A DNA stretch of 64,000 nt from Sphingomonas sp. H160509 (GCF_024124765.2 NZ_JAMXSR020000003.1:62001-126000), one strand, 5' to 3'. Shown: positions 44,566-55,804, counted from the stretch's first letter. Notes: a model not told the origin generated them from the sequence alone. Translations and numbers: made by a program.

Positions 44566-47500
44566 GCCGCGTCCTCCGAACCCAGGCGACGCCGCTGCTG
44601 ACGCGACAGCAGCAAATATAGAGGCCCTGCCAGCAGGAGCGCGATAAGCAAGCCGCTTAGCGCCATCAGCAGCGGTCGTTCGCTGAACCACCAGCCAATC
44701 CGCATCCATACCGGCAGCGATCCGGACCAGTAAGTCTGACCGACCGCAAAGCTGCGCATGCCCTCGCCATTGGTTACTGATAGATCGCCTTGCACCTGCG
44801 CATTAATTCGCTGCTCTGCGAGACCTTGGATAAGCTCTGGCAAGTCGGTTGGATCCGTGCTGAGCATCGCAACGACCGTACGTGCGCTATCAAACGGTGA
44901 TCGGAAGCTGACGAAACCTTCGAAGCGCGCTGCGGTCGTAAGAAACGCGTTGGTCTCGGTCACGTCACTATCACCGTAGGGAGAGATCAGCCCGAAGACG
45001 CGCTCGATCGGATTGCGTTCTACCACGCGCAGTCTGCCGTTCTCAATCCGCACCGGCGCACCGGCGAACAACGCGGACGCGCCGGCGGTCTGCGGGATAC
45101 CGATGACCAGCACGTCATGCCCTTCAAGCCGGTCGCCGTCAGCTGCCTGCGTGACAGTTACCCCCGTGGTGGCGGCACCGGTCGAGTCGCCGAAGCGGCC
45201 CATCATCGCCAGGAACGCCTCGACGATACCAAGGTCGGGCGAGGCGGGGACGACGACGACGGTCTCGGCCAAGTCGGGACTGATCGTGAAGGGATAGCCT
45301 GCGTTCGCGAACGTCGCGAGGCTCGGCATCCGCTGCGCATGATAGGCGTGCGTCAGGTCGATCGCGCTGTCCGGGTCAATCGCAACATGGACGTTCTCGG
45401 GCAGCGTGCCCTCGCACTTCTTCTTGGTGCCGAGGATCAGGTTGTAATCGAAGATCAGCTCGTTCTGGCCGAACAGATTATAGTTCGGCAGTTCGACTTT
45501 TGCGCGAGCCTGGCTCGACGATGCGCCGTCCTGGCCGCCGATCAGCGCCTTCCACCATGCCGCGCCGGCAAGCGGGAGCGTCCGCAGATACTGGTTGTTG
45601 ATCGAGATATCGAGCCGCGAAGCCCGACGGTCGAGCCACGTCGCCGACGGATAGCGATAGCGCAGGTCGAGCGATGCGCCACCCCGCGGCCAGAAGAACA
45701 GGTCGGGTGCGGTGCGGAAGGCGGCAGTCAGCGGGCCCGGTGGCAGGCCGACGCCCTGCAGGGCGCGGGGGTCCATGATCTCGCCCAGTTTGACGGCACG
45801 GTCCGAGCGGAGCCAGCGGGGTGCGGCGTAGCGCGCGTAGGTCGGGATGCGGACGCCGTCGAACGAGGCCGCGGCGCCACCGATCGTGCCTCGCCCAGTC
45901 GCGAGCGCGGCGGCGGCAAGCTTCAGTTCGCGTTCGTCGCGGCCCATCACCAGCAGCAGCTGGCCGAAACCGTCGAACGGATTGCGGATCACCTGTGCCG
46001 ATGGCCCGGCGATGGTCGGAACGTAGCTGCCGACGCGCATGCCGGGACGCAGGAAGACGATCGCGTTGCCGCGCGGGATGCGGCCATAGCTCGGCTTGAA
46101 CGCGAACCCGCGATAGCTGGCGAGCCGTCCGAACCAGGATGCGACGCTGGCCGCGGCCTCAAGTTCGCCATTCGACGGCGCCGCACCGAACACGAACGGC
46201 AGGTTGAGCGGCAGATTGTCGGCGCGATCGAAGAATGGCGACGGCAGCCGTGCAAGATCCGGCCCGAGCGGGAGACGCTGGATCGTCAGGTCGAGCGCCG
46301 AGCGCGTATTGCTGACGTTCGCCCAGAGCGAGCTGTGGAACGGATCCTCGCAATCGCGGGTGTAGTGACCGATCAGGCGCAGGTTGAGCTGGTTGTCGCC
46401 CGGCAGGAACAGCGCGGGATTGACCGCCATCGTGAGCTGCTGACCGCCGGCACCGTCGGGGGGTGAGCCGAACCGTACGGACGACCTCGCCGTTCAGGAT
46501 CACGACGAACTGGCTCAGATCCGGCAGCAATGCAGGGGACCAGGCGAGCGCGAGCGTCAGGTTGGCTGCCGTGACGACCTCGTTGCTGCGAAGCCCGAAC
46601 GGGATCGCGATCTCGCCGCGGGTGCCGGCAAGCCGGATCGCGCTGCGGATACGCAGGTCGCGTAGCGTCAGGCGCTCCTGGCGGATACCACCCGGTGCTT
46701 CGGGTGCGGACACCGGTACGGTTGGAGCCTGCGCGGCGACCGGCTGCGGCAGGCCGACGCTCATCACCAACGCGGCGGCGGCCAGCGCGGCGGTTACTGC
46801 CTTTAGCCGGATCCGTTCGCGATGGCGTTCTGCGCGGTTTAGGCCGAGCAAGCGTTTGAGTGTGACGAGATCTACGACCAGAATGTCGCGGAGCGAGCGC
46901 AGCGTTGAGATCGGAGCCCGTGGCGCTTCCGGTTCCCAGGCATCGTTGCGGCCCATGACGGCGCGTACGAGTTGACGTAATTGAAGCATGTCGAGTTCCA
47001 GAAACCGCATGGTGACCAAGGTCTTGTCGATAAGTTGCGTTTCGACTGGGAGGGTGAGCACTTCATCCCCCATCGGCAGCGCGACGTGGGTGACCTCGCG
47101 GTCGGCGAGCGTCACGCCCGGTGGCGCGGTGATCGCAAGACCGCCCATCGAAAGGTCGATCGTTTCCGCATCGACGACATGGCCGTCGCTGAAATAGAGC
47201 GTCGCCGGCAACTGGACGGGAATGCGGATGTACTCGCGGACCTGCCGCGTCTCGCGTGCGACCGAAACGGCAGCAAGCAGGATGACGAGGCTGAAGACCG
47301 CCCATACCGTGTTCAGCACCAGCGTATCGCCCTGGATGTTGAACAGATGCGCAAAGAACAGGTATTTGACGACGCCAAACATGATGCCGAACAGCACCAG
47401 GCCGATGCAAATCAGGTGAGGTCTAGCGGTGGCGGTATCGAAATGCGTCTTGTCGAGTAGCGACCCCTTGTCCGTCACATTGAACTTGCCGCCATGTGGG

Positions 47501-48915
47501 CGGAACAGCGTTACCAGCGTAGGCTTGACGAGGTGGAACGCGAGGATAGTCTCGTACACTTCTCCCCAGAACGGACGGCGATCGCCGCCCTGCAACCGAC
47601 CGCCCGATACCTGCGCGCAATAGAGGTGCGCTGCGGCATAGGCGAAGATCATCCCGGCAGACGCATGAATGATGTTCTCGCCGAGGATGAGATATGCGAG
47701 CGGGCTGGTCAGAAAGGCGATGCGCGGCAGCGGAAACTGGAAATGCAGCATCGCGTTGAGGTAGCAAAACCGCTGTTGCAAGCTCAGGCCACGACCGAAC
47801 AACGGATTGTCGATGCGCAGGATCTGCGTCATCCCACGTGCCCAGCGGATACGCTGCCCGATGTGCAGCACCAGCCGCTCGGTCGCGAGTCCGGCCGACA
47901 GGCGGATGCCGAGATACGCGGTCGACCAGCCCATGCGTTGCAGGCGCAGCGCGGTATGCGCATCCTCCGTGACGGTCTCGAACGCGAATCCATTGGTGTC
48001 GGCAAGCGCCGCGCGGCGTATGATCGCGCACGACCCGCAGAAGAAAGCGGCGTCCCACAGATCGTTGCCGCGCTGAACCGCGCCGTAGAACAGGTCGCCC
48101 TCGCCCGGCAGGTCGCGGACCGAGCCCAGGTTACGCTGGACCGGATCGGGCGAATAGAAGTGATGCGGCGTCTGGACGAGCGCGAGTTTTTTGTCGCGCT
48201 GGAACCAGCCGACCGTCATCTGCAGGAAGGCGCGCGTCGGGACGTGATCGCAGTCGAAGATCGCGATCAGCGAGCCTTCGGTGTTCGACATCGCGGCGTT
48301 CAGATTGCCCGCCTTCGCATGGTTGTTATCGGCGCGCGTGATGTAGCCGCAGCCGACAGACCGCGCGAACGCGCGGAATTCAGGCCGGCGACCGTCGTCG
48401 AGCAGGTAAACGTGATAGCGATCGCGCGGGTAATCCATGTCGAGCGCCGCGAGCACGGTCGTCCGGACGATCTCCAGGCTTTCATTGTAGGTCGGAATAT
48501 AGACGTCGACGGTCGGCCATTCGTGCGGTTCGCCCTCCGGCTCGACCGACTGGCGATCGAGCGGCCACGCAGTCTGGAGCACGCCGAGCGCGAGGATGAC
48601 CCACGCATAAAGTTCGGCGAGGTACAGTCCCATGCCGAGTACCGTGCCCAGCGCGCTTTCGAATTCGAGCGTCGCGGTGGTCCGCCAGAACAGATAACGC
48701 GTCGATACGACCAGCGACAGCAGGGCGAGCACCAGCGTCCCACGACGCGACTTCGACCGCCCGAGCACGATCGCGCCCAGGATCGACACGCTAGCAAAGA
48801 TCCACTGCGATTTCATATCCAGCGGCACCGTCACGACGACCAGCGTCAGCAGAGCGGCGACTGTGATGCCAAGCGTATCGGCACGAAAGGCCTTGCGGAC
48901 CGATCCGCGCGTCAT
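44562..48915 (-). CDS. bcsAB: Fused cellulose synthase BcsAB (catalytic + periplasmic), frameshifted in a G6 run
   Basis: No stop codon separates bcsA from bcsB; together about 1450 residues as in AcsAB of Komagataeibacter. The BcsA part is the GT2 glucosyltransferase polymerising UDP-glucose: LLDDG, FDCDH, TED and the product-binding QRIRW motif. Membrane helices and a PilZ domain with REYIR (RxxxR) and DLSMGG (DxSxxG) for c-di-GMP follow. At about residue 700 the former BcsB signal (AVTAALAAAALVMSVGL) becomes an internal helix, followed by the periplasmic BcsB domains and a C-terminal anchor (MALSGLLIALLLAGPLYLLL). The frame breaks at G6 46458-46463; removing one base restores TPDGAGGQQLTMAVNPA. 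ATG 48915 overlaps the bcsQ stop. Confidence 0.9.
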
Positions 48916-49628
48916 TCCGCCGGCTCCGAGACGGCGGTAAGGCCGCAACGGGCCTGGATTGCGTCGGTCATGGCTTCGAGATCAGGCAGCACCACGCTCT
49001 GCTTGGCGTAGCGCACGATCGGCTGGAACGATGCCAGCGCCTCGTTCACTGCCTCGTCGCGGCGCACAGTCGCGATCAGATTATCGCCGAACAACGCGCG
49101 CAGGAATATCTGCGAATGGCGCGACAATTTGCGCGTGTCGTCGACCTGGTTGAGAACGAACACGGTCTGTTCGAGGTCGATCGTCGGCGTACCCGGCTGG
49201 ACCTTCGCCAATGCCGCGAGCGATGTCGGTTGCGGCACGAGCGTGCACAGGTGCAGCGCGGCGTGCGGCAACAGGCTGGTCTTCAGCGCGAGGTCCGCAC
49301 AGGCGACATCGGCGATCACAATACGCTCGCTATCGAACGGCGACGCGCCCGACCGCGCCATCAGGCGCCCGAACGCGCCGCTCTGGACGGCGGCATAGCC
49401 CGACAGCAATTCGACGCCGTCGACGACGATGCCTTCGGTCGTGGCATCGGTCATCGCCGGGATTTCCTGCGCAGGGAGCATCCCGAAGAACAGCTTCAAC
49501 GCGTCGGCATGTGTAAAATCAATCGCGGAGACGTCGTGCCCCCGTGCTGCAAGGCCGAGCGCGAGACGGGCGGTCATGAACGTGGTTCCAACACCGCCGA
49601 CGGGTGAATGGCACAGAATTAACGGCAT
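48912..49628 (-). CDS. bcsQ: Cellulose biosynthesis protein BcsQ (MinD/ParA-like ATPase)
   Basis: 238 residues. The N-terminal P-loop HSPVGGVGTTFMTARLALGL is the deviant Walker A of the BcsQ/YhjQ branch, with the usual Lys positions changed to Val and Thr. The Walker B-like strand is RIVIADVACADLA. BcsQ binds BcsR and, in enterobacteria, helps activate or localise the synthase at the pole. Its ATG at 49626-49628 overlaps the stop of the upstream gene (TGATG), and its stop overlaps bcsA (ATGA). Confidence 0.9.
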   Translation of the reverse strand: MPLILCHSPVGGVGTTFMTARLALGLAARGHDVSAIDFTHADALKLFFGMLPAQEIPAMTDATTEGIVVDGVELLSGYAAVQSGAFGRLMARSGASPFDSERIVIADVACADLALKTSLLPHAALHLCTLVPQPTSLAALAKVQPGTPTIDLEQTVFVLNQVDDTRKLSRHSQIFLRALFGDNLIATVRRDEAVNEALASFQPIVRYAKQSVVLPDLEAMTDAIQARCGLTAVSEPAE

Positions 49629-49921
49629 CAGCGGCGCTCCGTACTGTCGTCGGAAAGGCCGGACAGGAACGCGCGCAAGCTGCCGCCCTGACGTTGGCTA
49701 GGGTCGCCGCGCCCCGACATATCATCGTAATCACTCAGGAAATTTGCGGCAGATGCCCTTTCTTCCTTTGCGCGTTCGGCTCGGCCGACGACACGCTCGT
49801 CCTCTAGCAATGCCGCGAACAACGGCCACGGCTCAACGTCTGCAATTGGATCGGCAAACTGGCGATACTGAAAATCGCGCTGCCCCAACCTTGATAATAG
49901 TGCCTTTGCATCGGGTCGCAT
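49628..49921 (-). CDS. BcsR/BcsP-like small cellulose operon protein
   Basis: 97 residues. The segment DFQYRQFADPIADVEPWPLF-AALLED matches the short BcsR core (Y-x-D/F..E..WPLLxEL). The rest is an acidic linker and a C-terminal LRAFLSGL. The first gene of the operon, with aaggag 7 bases before ATG 49921. In enterobacteria BcsR forms a complex with BcsQ; the immediate overlap with bcsQ fits. The name bcsR is not used because only the core is recognisable. Confidence 0.7.
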   Translation of the reverse strand: MRPDAKALLSRLGQRDFQYRQFADPIADVEPWPLFAALLEDERVVGRAERAKEERASAANFLSDYDDMSGRGDPSQRQGGSLRAFLSGLSDDSTERR

Positions 49922-50586
49922 CCGGAACTCCTTGTTCCAGCATGCTTCGCAGTTAAGGTTTTCGAGTTAGTTAATTGCCTTCCGTTAGATACATACAAAT
50001 TCTTCTAGATCCCGGAATGCTTGACGAGCCGAGCACGAATTATATCGCAGAAGTTGCGAATGCTCGTGGCGATCGCCTTCCAACAAGATGGCACGGACGT
50101 CGTGGGCGATGCTGACGAAAAATGAGGATTATCGAGTTGCAGCATAGGCAGAAGCAGCATGACGTTATGCTGCAAGTTCTGCCTGAGGCCGAATAAACGG
50201 GAGTGTAAGAAGGCGACGACCCGATTGAGCAAAACAATGGAACAGATCTGGATTAGAAAAACCAGTTTAGGACTCAGAGTGCTACAGCTCGCCAATGAAA
50301 TTTGGATCTGCTTCGCGGATCGCCATACCAGCCAGCGGCTTTGAATGCCGTCTCAAAAGGCCTGACAGAAGACCGCATTCGATCACTAACCCACACGGTC
50401 AGAAACCTCTTGCATCACGGGCGGCAACCACAAAAGTCCTGGCCTAGGAAATGTTCGCGGCCGTATCGGATTAACCGCTGACCCGCGGCAATACGCCGCT
50501 GCGACAATCAATACTTTCCGGCATTCAACGTCACCGTCGCCGGTGACGTACAGCACCTTAGACTGATGGATCCTATCCCCTGCCGC
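49922..50586. other. Regulatory region of the bcs operon
   Basis: About 665 bases between the GGDEF-EAL gene (stop 50587) and the bcsR-like start. No clear gene; a minus-strand frame (50005-50295) has no recognisable features. It must contain the operon promoter unless transcription reads through from the upstream gene, which lies on the same strand. Confidence 0.45.
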
Positions 50587-52471
50587 TTAGTTTTTCACCG
50601 CCTTGGGCGCGATGCCCTGCGCGTGCTCAAGGAGAAGGGCGGTCGTAGTATCGCGATTGGCTGCGGGTGAGAAGATGTACCCCTGCCCTAACGCACAGCC
50701 GATTGCGCGAAGCTGTTCGACTTGTTCTTCAGTTTCTATCCCCTCGGCGACGATCCTGATGCCCATCTTTTTCGCGGTACGGATAAGGCCTTCGACGATG
50801 GTTACGCTGACACCGTCGGGTTCCAGGTGGTCAACGAACAGTTTGTCGATCTTGATGACATCGACGGGAACGGTGAGCAGGTGCGTCAGCGATGCGAAAC
50901 CCGTTCCAAAATCGTCCAGCGCGATACGTATACCGTCAGCGCGTAACGCCCTGATCGCGCGCTGGATCGCTTGGTCGCCACGTCCCATGTACACCGTCTC
51001 GGTTACCTCGAGAATGACGTGATCGAGAGGGACCTGTTCGCGCTCGAGCGCTGCGGAGAGAACCTGTCCTACGGCACCGCCACTTAAATCCGCAGACGAG
51101 ACGTTGATACCGACGTGTTGGAACGGAATACCCAAATCCAGCCATCGGCGTAGGTCAGCCGCGACAAGCGCCATCATCCGGGCAGTGAGCGAAGTCGCAA
51201 CCTGGGCGTCGGCAGTCGCCTCATGAAAGGCGGCAGCCGAGACCAGGTTGTCGCCGATGCGCATGCGGCAAAGCGCTTCCAGGCCTACGATCTCGCGCGT
51301 GTCTAGTCGGAAGATCGGCTGATAGTGCGCCTCGATCCGGTCCTCTCGCAAAGCCGCGCTGAGGTCCCTGATTGCGCCCATGCGCCGCGTCATGTTCGAG
51401 CGGAGCCCTGCCCAGTATCGTACAAAACCACCACGACCGGTTTCCCTTGGCGTGGTAGAGGGCAAAGTCGGCATTCTGCCGAACACTTCCAACCCCCGCG
51501 TCGTCCGATGAAAACGTAGCACCTCCGATGGTAGCGCGAGGGACGATGCTATGCCCGCCGCAGTCGGCAGCAACCGAAAGCGCGCCTAGAACGTCATTAG
51601 CGATTTTCGCCAGGTTACAAAGCGCTTCAGGAGCCTGGAGAATGACTGCAAACTCGTCGCCCCCGACGCGAAACGTTCGCCCGGGGCTCACCGCTGCTGA
51701 GATCCTGTCGCTGGCGATCTGAAGAAGCTCGTCACCCGCATGATGCCCGAACGTGTCATTCACGACCTTGAGATTATCGAGATCCAGAACGAACAGCGCC
51801 CAACTGCCCACCGCAGCGCCTTCGAGTTTGGATAGTGCGGCATGGTAAGCGGCCCGATTTGGGCAACCGGTCAAGGCGTCGGTAAAAGCGCGGCGTTGGT
51901 GCTCGAGGACACGCTCATGTCGCTCGATAGCGATTTGCGTGAGGTTAACGCAGTTAGCCACCACCTCGCGTTCGAAGGCCGTCGGTCCGCGGGGGTTACG
52001 ATAATAAAAAGCAAACGTCGCGATCGCGCGACCGTCTGTATCACATATCGGACTGGACCAGCAGGCGCGGAGCCCGTGGGGAAGTGCGAGATGTTTGAAC
52101 TGCGCCCAGCGGACGTCGGTCTCGATATCAACGACGGTAATTTCTGTCTTTAGATAGGCAGCAGTTCCGCAGGAGCCGGCTAATGGGCCGACTGACAAGC
52201 CATCCAAGGCTTGGGAGTATACTTCCGGAAGGCTCGGGCCAGCTAGCGGATGAAGCAGGCCTGCCACATCGACTGTTAAAACCGAACAGATTACGTCAGG
52301 GAGGATCCGCTCTACTTCTACACACAGCGTGGTACACGTTGGTGTGAGTCCGGCGCCCTTGGCAATCATTTTCAGAATGACGTTCTGAAGATGAAGCAGT
52401 ACGGTTACTGTATCATCGCCTCCGTGATATGGATCGGTTTCAGAAAGTCCCATGGAAACAGAGCGTATCAC
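50587..52471 (-). CDS. GAF-GGDEF-EAL cyclic-di-GMP enzyme (frameshifted)
   Basis: About 627 residues after repair. A GAF sensor domain (~30-170) is followed by a GGDEF diguanylate cyclase with an intact FRVGGDEFAVIL; an RxxD inhibitory site is missing before it (VSPG at that place). Then comes an EAL phosphodiesterase with GLEALCRM, INVSSADLS, ALDDFGTGFASL, IDKLFV and VAEGIET, all catalytic residues present. GGDEF and EAL are in different frames; dropping one base from the ccc at 51444-51446 joins AK to ETGRGGFVRYWAG. Starts at GTG 52471 or ATG 52453. Same strand as, and upstream of, the cellulose operon whose synthase has a c-di-GMP receptor. Confidence 0.88.
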
Positions 52472-52685
52472 AACGCCGATTTATAATTCTTTAAAGCATA
52501 AATAAAACCCGTATATCAAAACATCCGTTTTGGATGCTGTTTCCGGAATCCGATCGGAAAATCCGGCGAGAACTCGATTGCTGATTACAGAGTCGATATT
52601 CAAACCGCTTGCTGCCGTAATCGACCATAGGCGTTCAATCGCGTTACTACGTTGCCAAGCCGATGCGGCCGTCGGTTCCTCGCCT

Positions 52686-53922
52686 TCAGCTCCTGATGCG
52701 AGAGAGTACACGCGCCGCAACATTGCTCCTGGCGGCAAGCTTCCGCCCATAGCGCAGTGCCGTCGACGGCGACGACCAACGGAGCGCCTGGGCAATGCCA
52801 ACGCCGTCCTCGCCGGCGGCAAACAGATCCTGCGTCAGCCCAACGCGCAGCGAATGGCTCGACAACGCGCGCGCGGCCTCCTCGACTTTGGCGATCGGCA
52901 TCTCGACCAGCCCCCTGATCAAATGCACTCAGCGCCACCCGCCGATAGATCCCGTTGACGCCCTGCCGGCTCAGTGAGGCCGTACCAACGGTATAGACCG
53001 TCCGCGCCGGTTCGGCCTTCTTGCCCTTCAGCTTCTCCTGCCAGTGCCGCGTGTGCCCCGGGATCGCTTCGTACGCCATCGGCGGAACCGCGGCGCGCAG
53101 ACGGCGCCGATCGACCCCGACGCGGCGGAAGACCGGCCCCTCGGTGATGGCGCTCGCGACCAGCCAGGCGCCGACCCGGCGCATCGTATCGGCTGACAGC
53201 CAGCCCCAAGCCCCCTGCCCTTCTTGATCGGTCTTGGACGACGGGATGAACAGGAGCGCCGAGCCATCGCTGTGCGGATCGATATGCGCGACGGTAACGG
53301 CGACCAGCTCGCTGACGCGCAGTCCAGCGTCATAGCCCAGTGATAGCAGCGCGGCATCACGCAGCCCCTGCAGATCGCCGCCACAGGCGCCGAGCAGCGC
53401 GGTCAGCGTGAACCCCTTGGTATGGGGATCTAGCGAGGCCCCGAAGCGCAACGGCGCCGCTTGGCGTTGAGCAGCGCCACGACGCCGGCGCAGGCCTTTG
53501 AGTGCCGCACGGACCATGACGTGGCTCGTCGGTGCATGCCCCCTCTCCTGCAGGCCTGACAGGGCGTGTGCGGTGGCGAGACTGGCAACCCGCCGGGCCA
53601 CCGTTGCGGGCTTGGCGCCCCGCGTTTCTAGCATGGAGATGTAGCGGACCAGATTCTCGGGCTCGGCGGGCAGCGGCACGATACGAGTGTCCTCACACCA
53701 GCGCAGATAGCAGGCGAGATCTGAAGCCAGTGCCGCCTTGCTCGCCGCGGCCATAGCGCCAAGCTGCGCGGCGAAGCCGATCTCGCTGACAGGGCCAATG
53801 TCAGCGGGCAGCGCGAGGCCCAGCAACCGCGTCACGCGAGCATCGATCGGCTCGACCAACCCACGCCGCGCGCGGACCGGCAACCCCTCCCCGTCGGTGC
53901 AATGCACAACGATCTCGCTCAT
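52686..53922 (-). CDS. Tyrosine recombinase/integrase (frameshifted)
   Basis: About 411 residues after repair. An N-terminal SAM-like DNA-binding domain (ASDLACYLRWCEDTRIVPLP, ATVARRVASLATAH) precedes the catalytic domain. That has the first Arg in DAGLRVSELVAV, then SSHSLRVGLTQDLFAAG (H-x-L-R) and STALRYGRKL with the nucleophilic Tyr. The catalytic C-terminus lies in another frame; it joins at DQG-LVEMPIAKVEEAAR if the C5 run 52911-52915 loses one base. Unlike phage integrases it lacks an arm-binding domain. It is divergent from the HTH gene at 54075 across a perfect inverted repeat. Confidence 0.82.
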
Positions 53923-53983
53923 ACCGCACCTGCCCGCTGGTCCGTTTTACCCTGCATTTCGCCGTCATATCACATCGCTGTAG

Positions 53984-54008
53984 TTACCATAATGTCCGAT
54001 TATGGTAA
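53984..54008. promoter_or_regulatory. Perfect inverted repeat TTACCATAAT-5-ATTATGGTAA
   Basis: 10-bp perfect arms around gtccg in the divergent region between the recombinase (start 53922) and the HTH gene (start 54075). The dimension suits a recombinase core site or a dimeric repressor operator. Confidence 0.6.
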
Positions 54009-54074
54009 GTTAAAAAAAGAAAGAAAAATAGCGCTGCCTAGTAATCTTTGATCCGCTAGGTTATCTCTAAATTT

Positions 54075-55166
54075 ATGGTGCGTAATGATTTTGCCCCGTT
54101 GGCTCACGCATTGGGGTGCCTGACCGGCGCAACACGGTTTGCCACTGCCGAATGCAACCGGATCAGCGGTCTTGCGACTGTTGCTGAGGCATGGCGCGCG
54201 TACCGGCGCGATGCCGGCGTCGGCGATGTCGGTCTTGCCCATCAGGAGAGCATCGACGCCGACACGCTTCTCCTCACCGACGACCTCCGTCGTGACGCTG
54301 TACTCTTATGGCTTGCTAATCATGCTGTGCCCGCGATCGCAGCGCCCGCCGCCATGCTGGCACGCACGGTCGATGCGTCCCGGCATTTTGGGCCTGATCA
54401 GTTAGCGCTCCTCGACGCAGCACAAGCCGCTTTGCTCGCAGTGCAGACAACCGGCTCGCTTGCTATAGCTCTCGGACTCGCTGGGCTTGCTGCCGATCAC
54501 CCTTTGCAGCAGATCGCGCCGGCCGTTGGCGCTATCGATGTGCTGCTCGACGATCCCGATTTCGCCCAGCAGGACAGCCATGACGCCATGCTGGAACTGC
54601 CGGATGGACCGCTGCATCGCTATGTCGCAGCACCACCTTCAGGGTGTTGGGCGCTCAACCTAGCGTTGTTGGGCCACAACACGGGCGTCAGGCCTGGACT
54701 TGCGGGGCAGCTTCCGCGGACCGTCTTTCGTCTTAATTTGACGACTCAGGAGCGCGCCGAGGCACTTGTCCAGCATTGTGAACATATCGCTCGCGGTTGC
54801 TTTGACCGCCTTGAACAGAGCAACCGCCGCTGCGTTCGCGGTATTGAAGCGCTTACCGGCCTCTCCCGCAACGCACGCACGCGCGACGCGTGGGCGCTCA
54901 TCGTTGCGGTCGGCCCGCTGCGGCGGACCCAGCTTGCACGGGCGCTAGGTCTGTCTCGAGCCGGGGCCGATATCCAGGCGCATGCGCTCGCCCGTGCCGG
55001 TCTCGTTACCCTCGCAGCAGGCGGTCGTATTCATCCGACGCAACGTGAGCTTTTGGTCGAGCAACCCGCTATCCTGGACGACGGGCCGCTGGCCCTTGCC
55101 ACGGCCGACCTTGATGCAAGCATGGCTGATATCGATCGGTTGATGGAACGTTCAAGGCGTCATTAA
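54075..55166 (+). CDS. HTH-containing protein of unknown function
   Basis: 363 residues. Residues 1-270 are helical (ATVAEAWRAYRRDAGVGDVG, DDLRRDAVLLWLANHAVPAI, LDAAQAALLAVQTTGSLAIA). Residues ~285-340 form a winged-helix-like end (WALIVAVGPLRRTQLARALG, AHALARAGLVTLAAGGRIHP). The layout recalls DUF1612-type proteins with a C-terminal HTH that occur on alphaproteobacterial plasmids, but I cannot be sure. Divergent from the recombinase with a shared palindrome, so it may regulate it. Confidence 0.6.
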   Translation: MVRNDFAPLAHALGCLTGATRFATAECNRISGLATVAEAWRAYRRDAGVGDVGLAHQESIDADTLLLTDDLRRDAVLLWLANHAVPAIAAPAAMLARTVDASRHFGPDQLALLDAAQAALLAVQTTGSLAIALGLAGLAADHPLQQIAPAVGAIDVLLDDPDFAQQDSHDAMLELPDGPLHRYVAAPPSGCWALNLALLGHNTGVRPGLAGQLPRTVFRLNLTTQERAEALVQHCEHIARGCFDRLEQSNRRCVRGIEALTGLSRNARTRDAWALIVAVGPLRRTQLARALGLSRAGADIQAHALARAGLVTLAAGGRIHPTQRELLVEQPAILDDGPLALATADLDASMADIDRLMERSRRH

Positions 55167-55430
55167 ACGTCGCGCGTTTCGATTACGGGTTCAGCCTACG
55201 GCTAGCAGTGGCAACCAGTCAACTACAGCGGCTCAGATAAACAGATATTGCCGCATTCCCACGAATTGAGTGCTAGGTGTTTAATCCCGGCATCTGGTGG
55301 ATCGGATCGACGATGAACCTGTCCGGCTCTGACGTCCAGATTTGGCGATGTATTCGTAAGGCGTGAGGCCACTGAGCGTCTTGAGCCGGCGGGTGAAATT
55401 GTAGGCCGTCATGAAGTCGGCGAAGTGCAA

Positions 55431-55802
55431 CTACAACTGCTCGTGGCTCTCGTAGTGAAAGCGTTTGACGGTCGCTTCCTTAATCGTGCGGTTCATCCGC
55501 CGCTCGACCTGCCCGTTGGTCCAAGGGTGGTTAAGCTTGGTAAGCCGATGCTCAATGTCATTGGCTTCGCAGATCATGTCAAAGCGCATTTGGCGCGACG
55601 AGGCGGTGTTGCGGTTGCGCGGTTGCTCGGCGAACTGGATGCCATTGTCGGTCAGGATCGTGTGAATGCGGTAGGGCACGGCTTTCAACAGATGTTCGAG
55701 GAACTCCCAAGCCGTCCGCCTGTCAGCCTTATCGACGAGCTGGGTGACCGCAAACTTGCTAGTGCGGTCGATGCCGACGAACAGGCAGAGCCCTTCGACG
55801 AG
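55431..55802 (-). pseudogene. IS481 transposase fragment (copy 3)
   Basis: Reads FVGIDRTSKFAVTQLVDKAD, ILTDNGIQFAEQPRNRNTAS and WTNGQVERRMNRTIKEATVK with one extra Arg codon and later frame changes. It is preceded by the relic of the 23-bp repeat (KLVEGLCLFVG where copy 1 has GKLYLFVG). Dead. Confidence 0.85.
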
Positions 55803-55804
55803 CT

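Noticed and set aside
45117..46466. Long plus-strand open frame opposite bcsB
   Set aside because: It is a shadow of the GC-rich bcsAB gene; no start site, no domain, and composition typical of an antisense frame.
47494..49011. 505-codon plus-strand frame opposite bcsA/bcsQ
   Set aside because: Antisense shadow; Arg-rich, no recognisable motifs, while the minus strand encodes clear BcsA motifs over its whole length.
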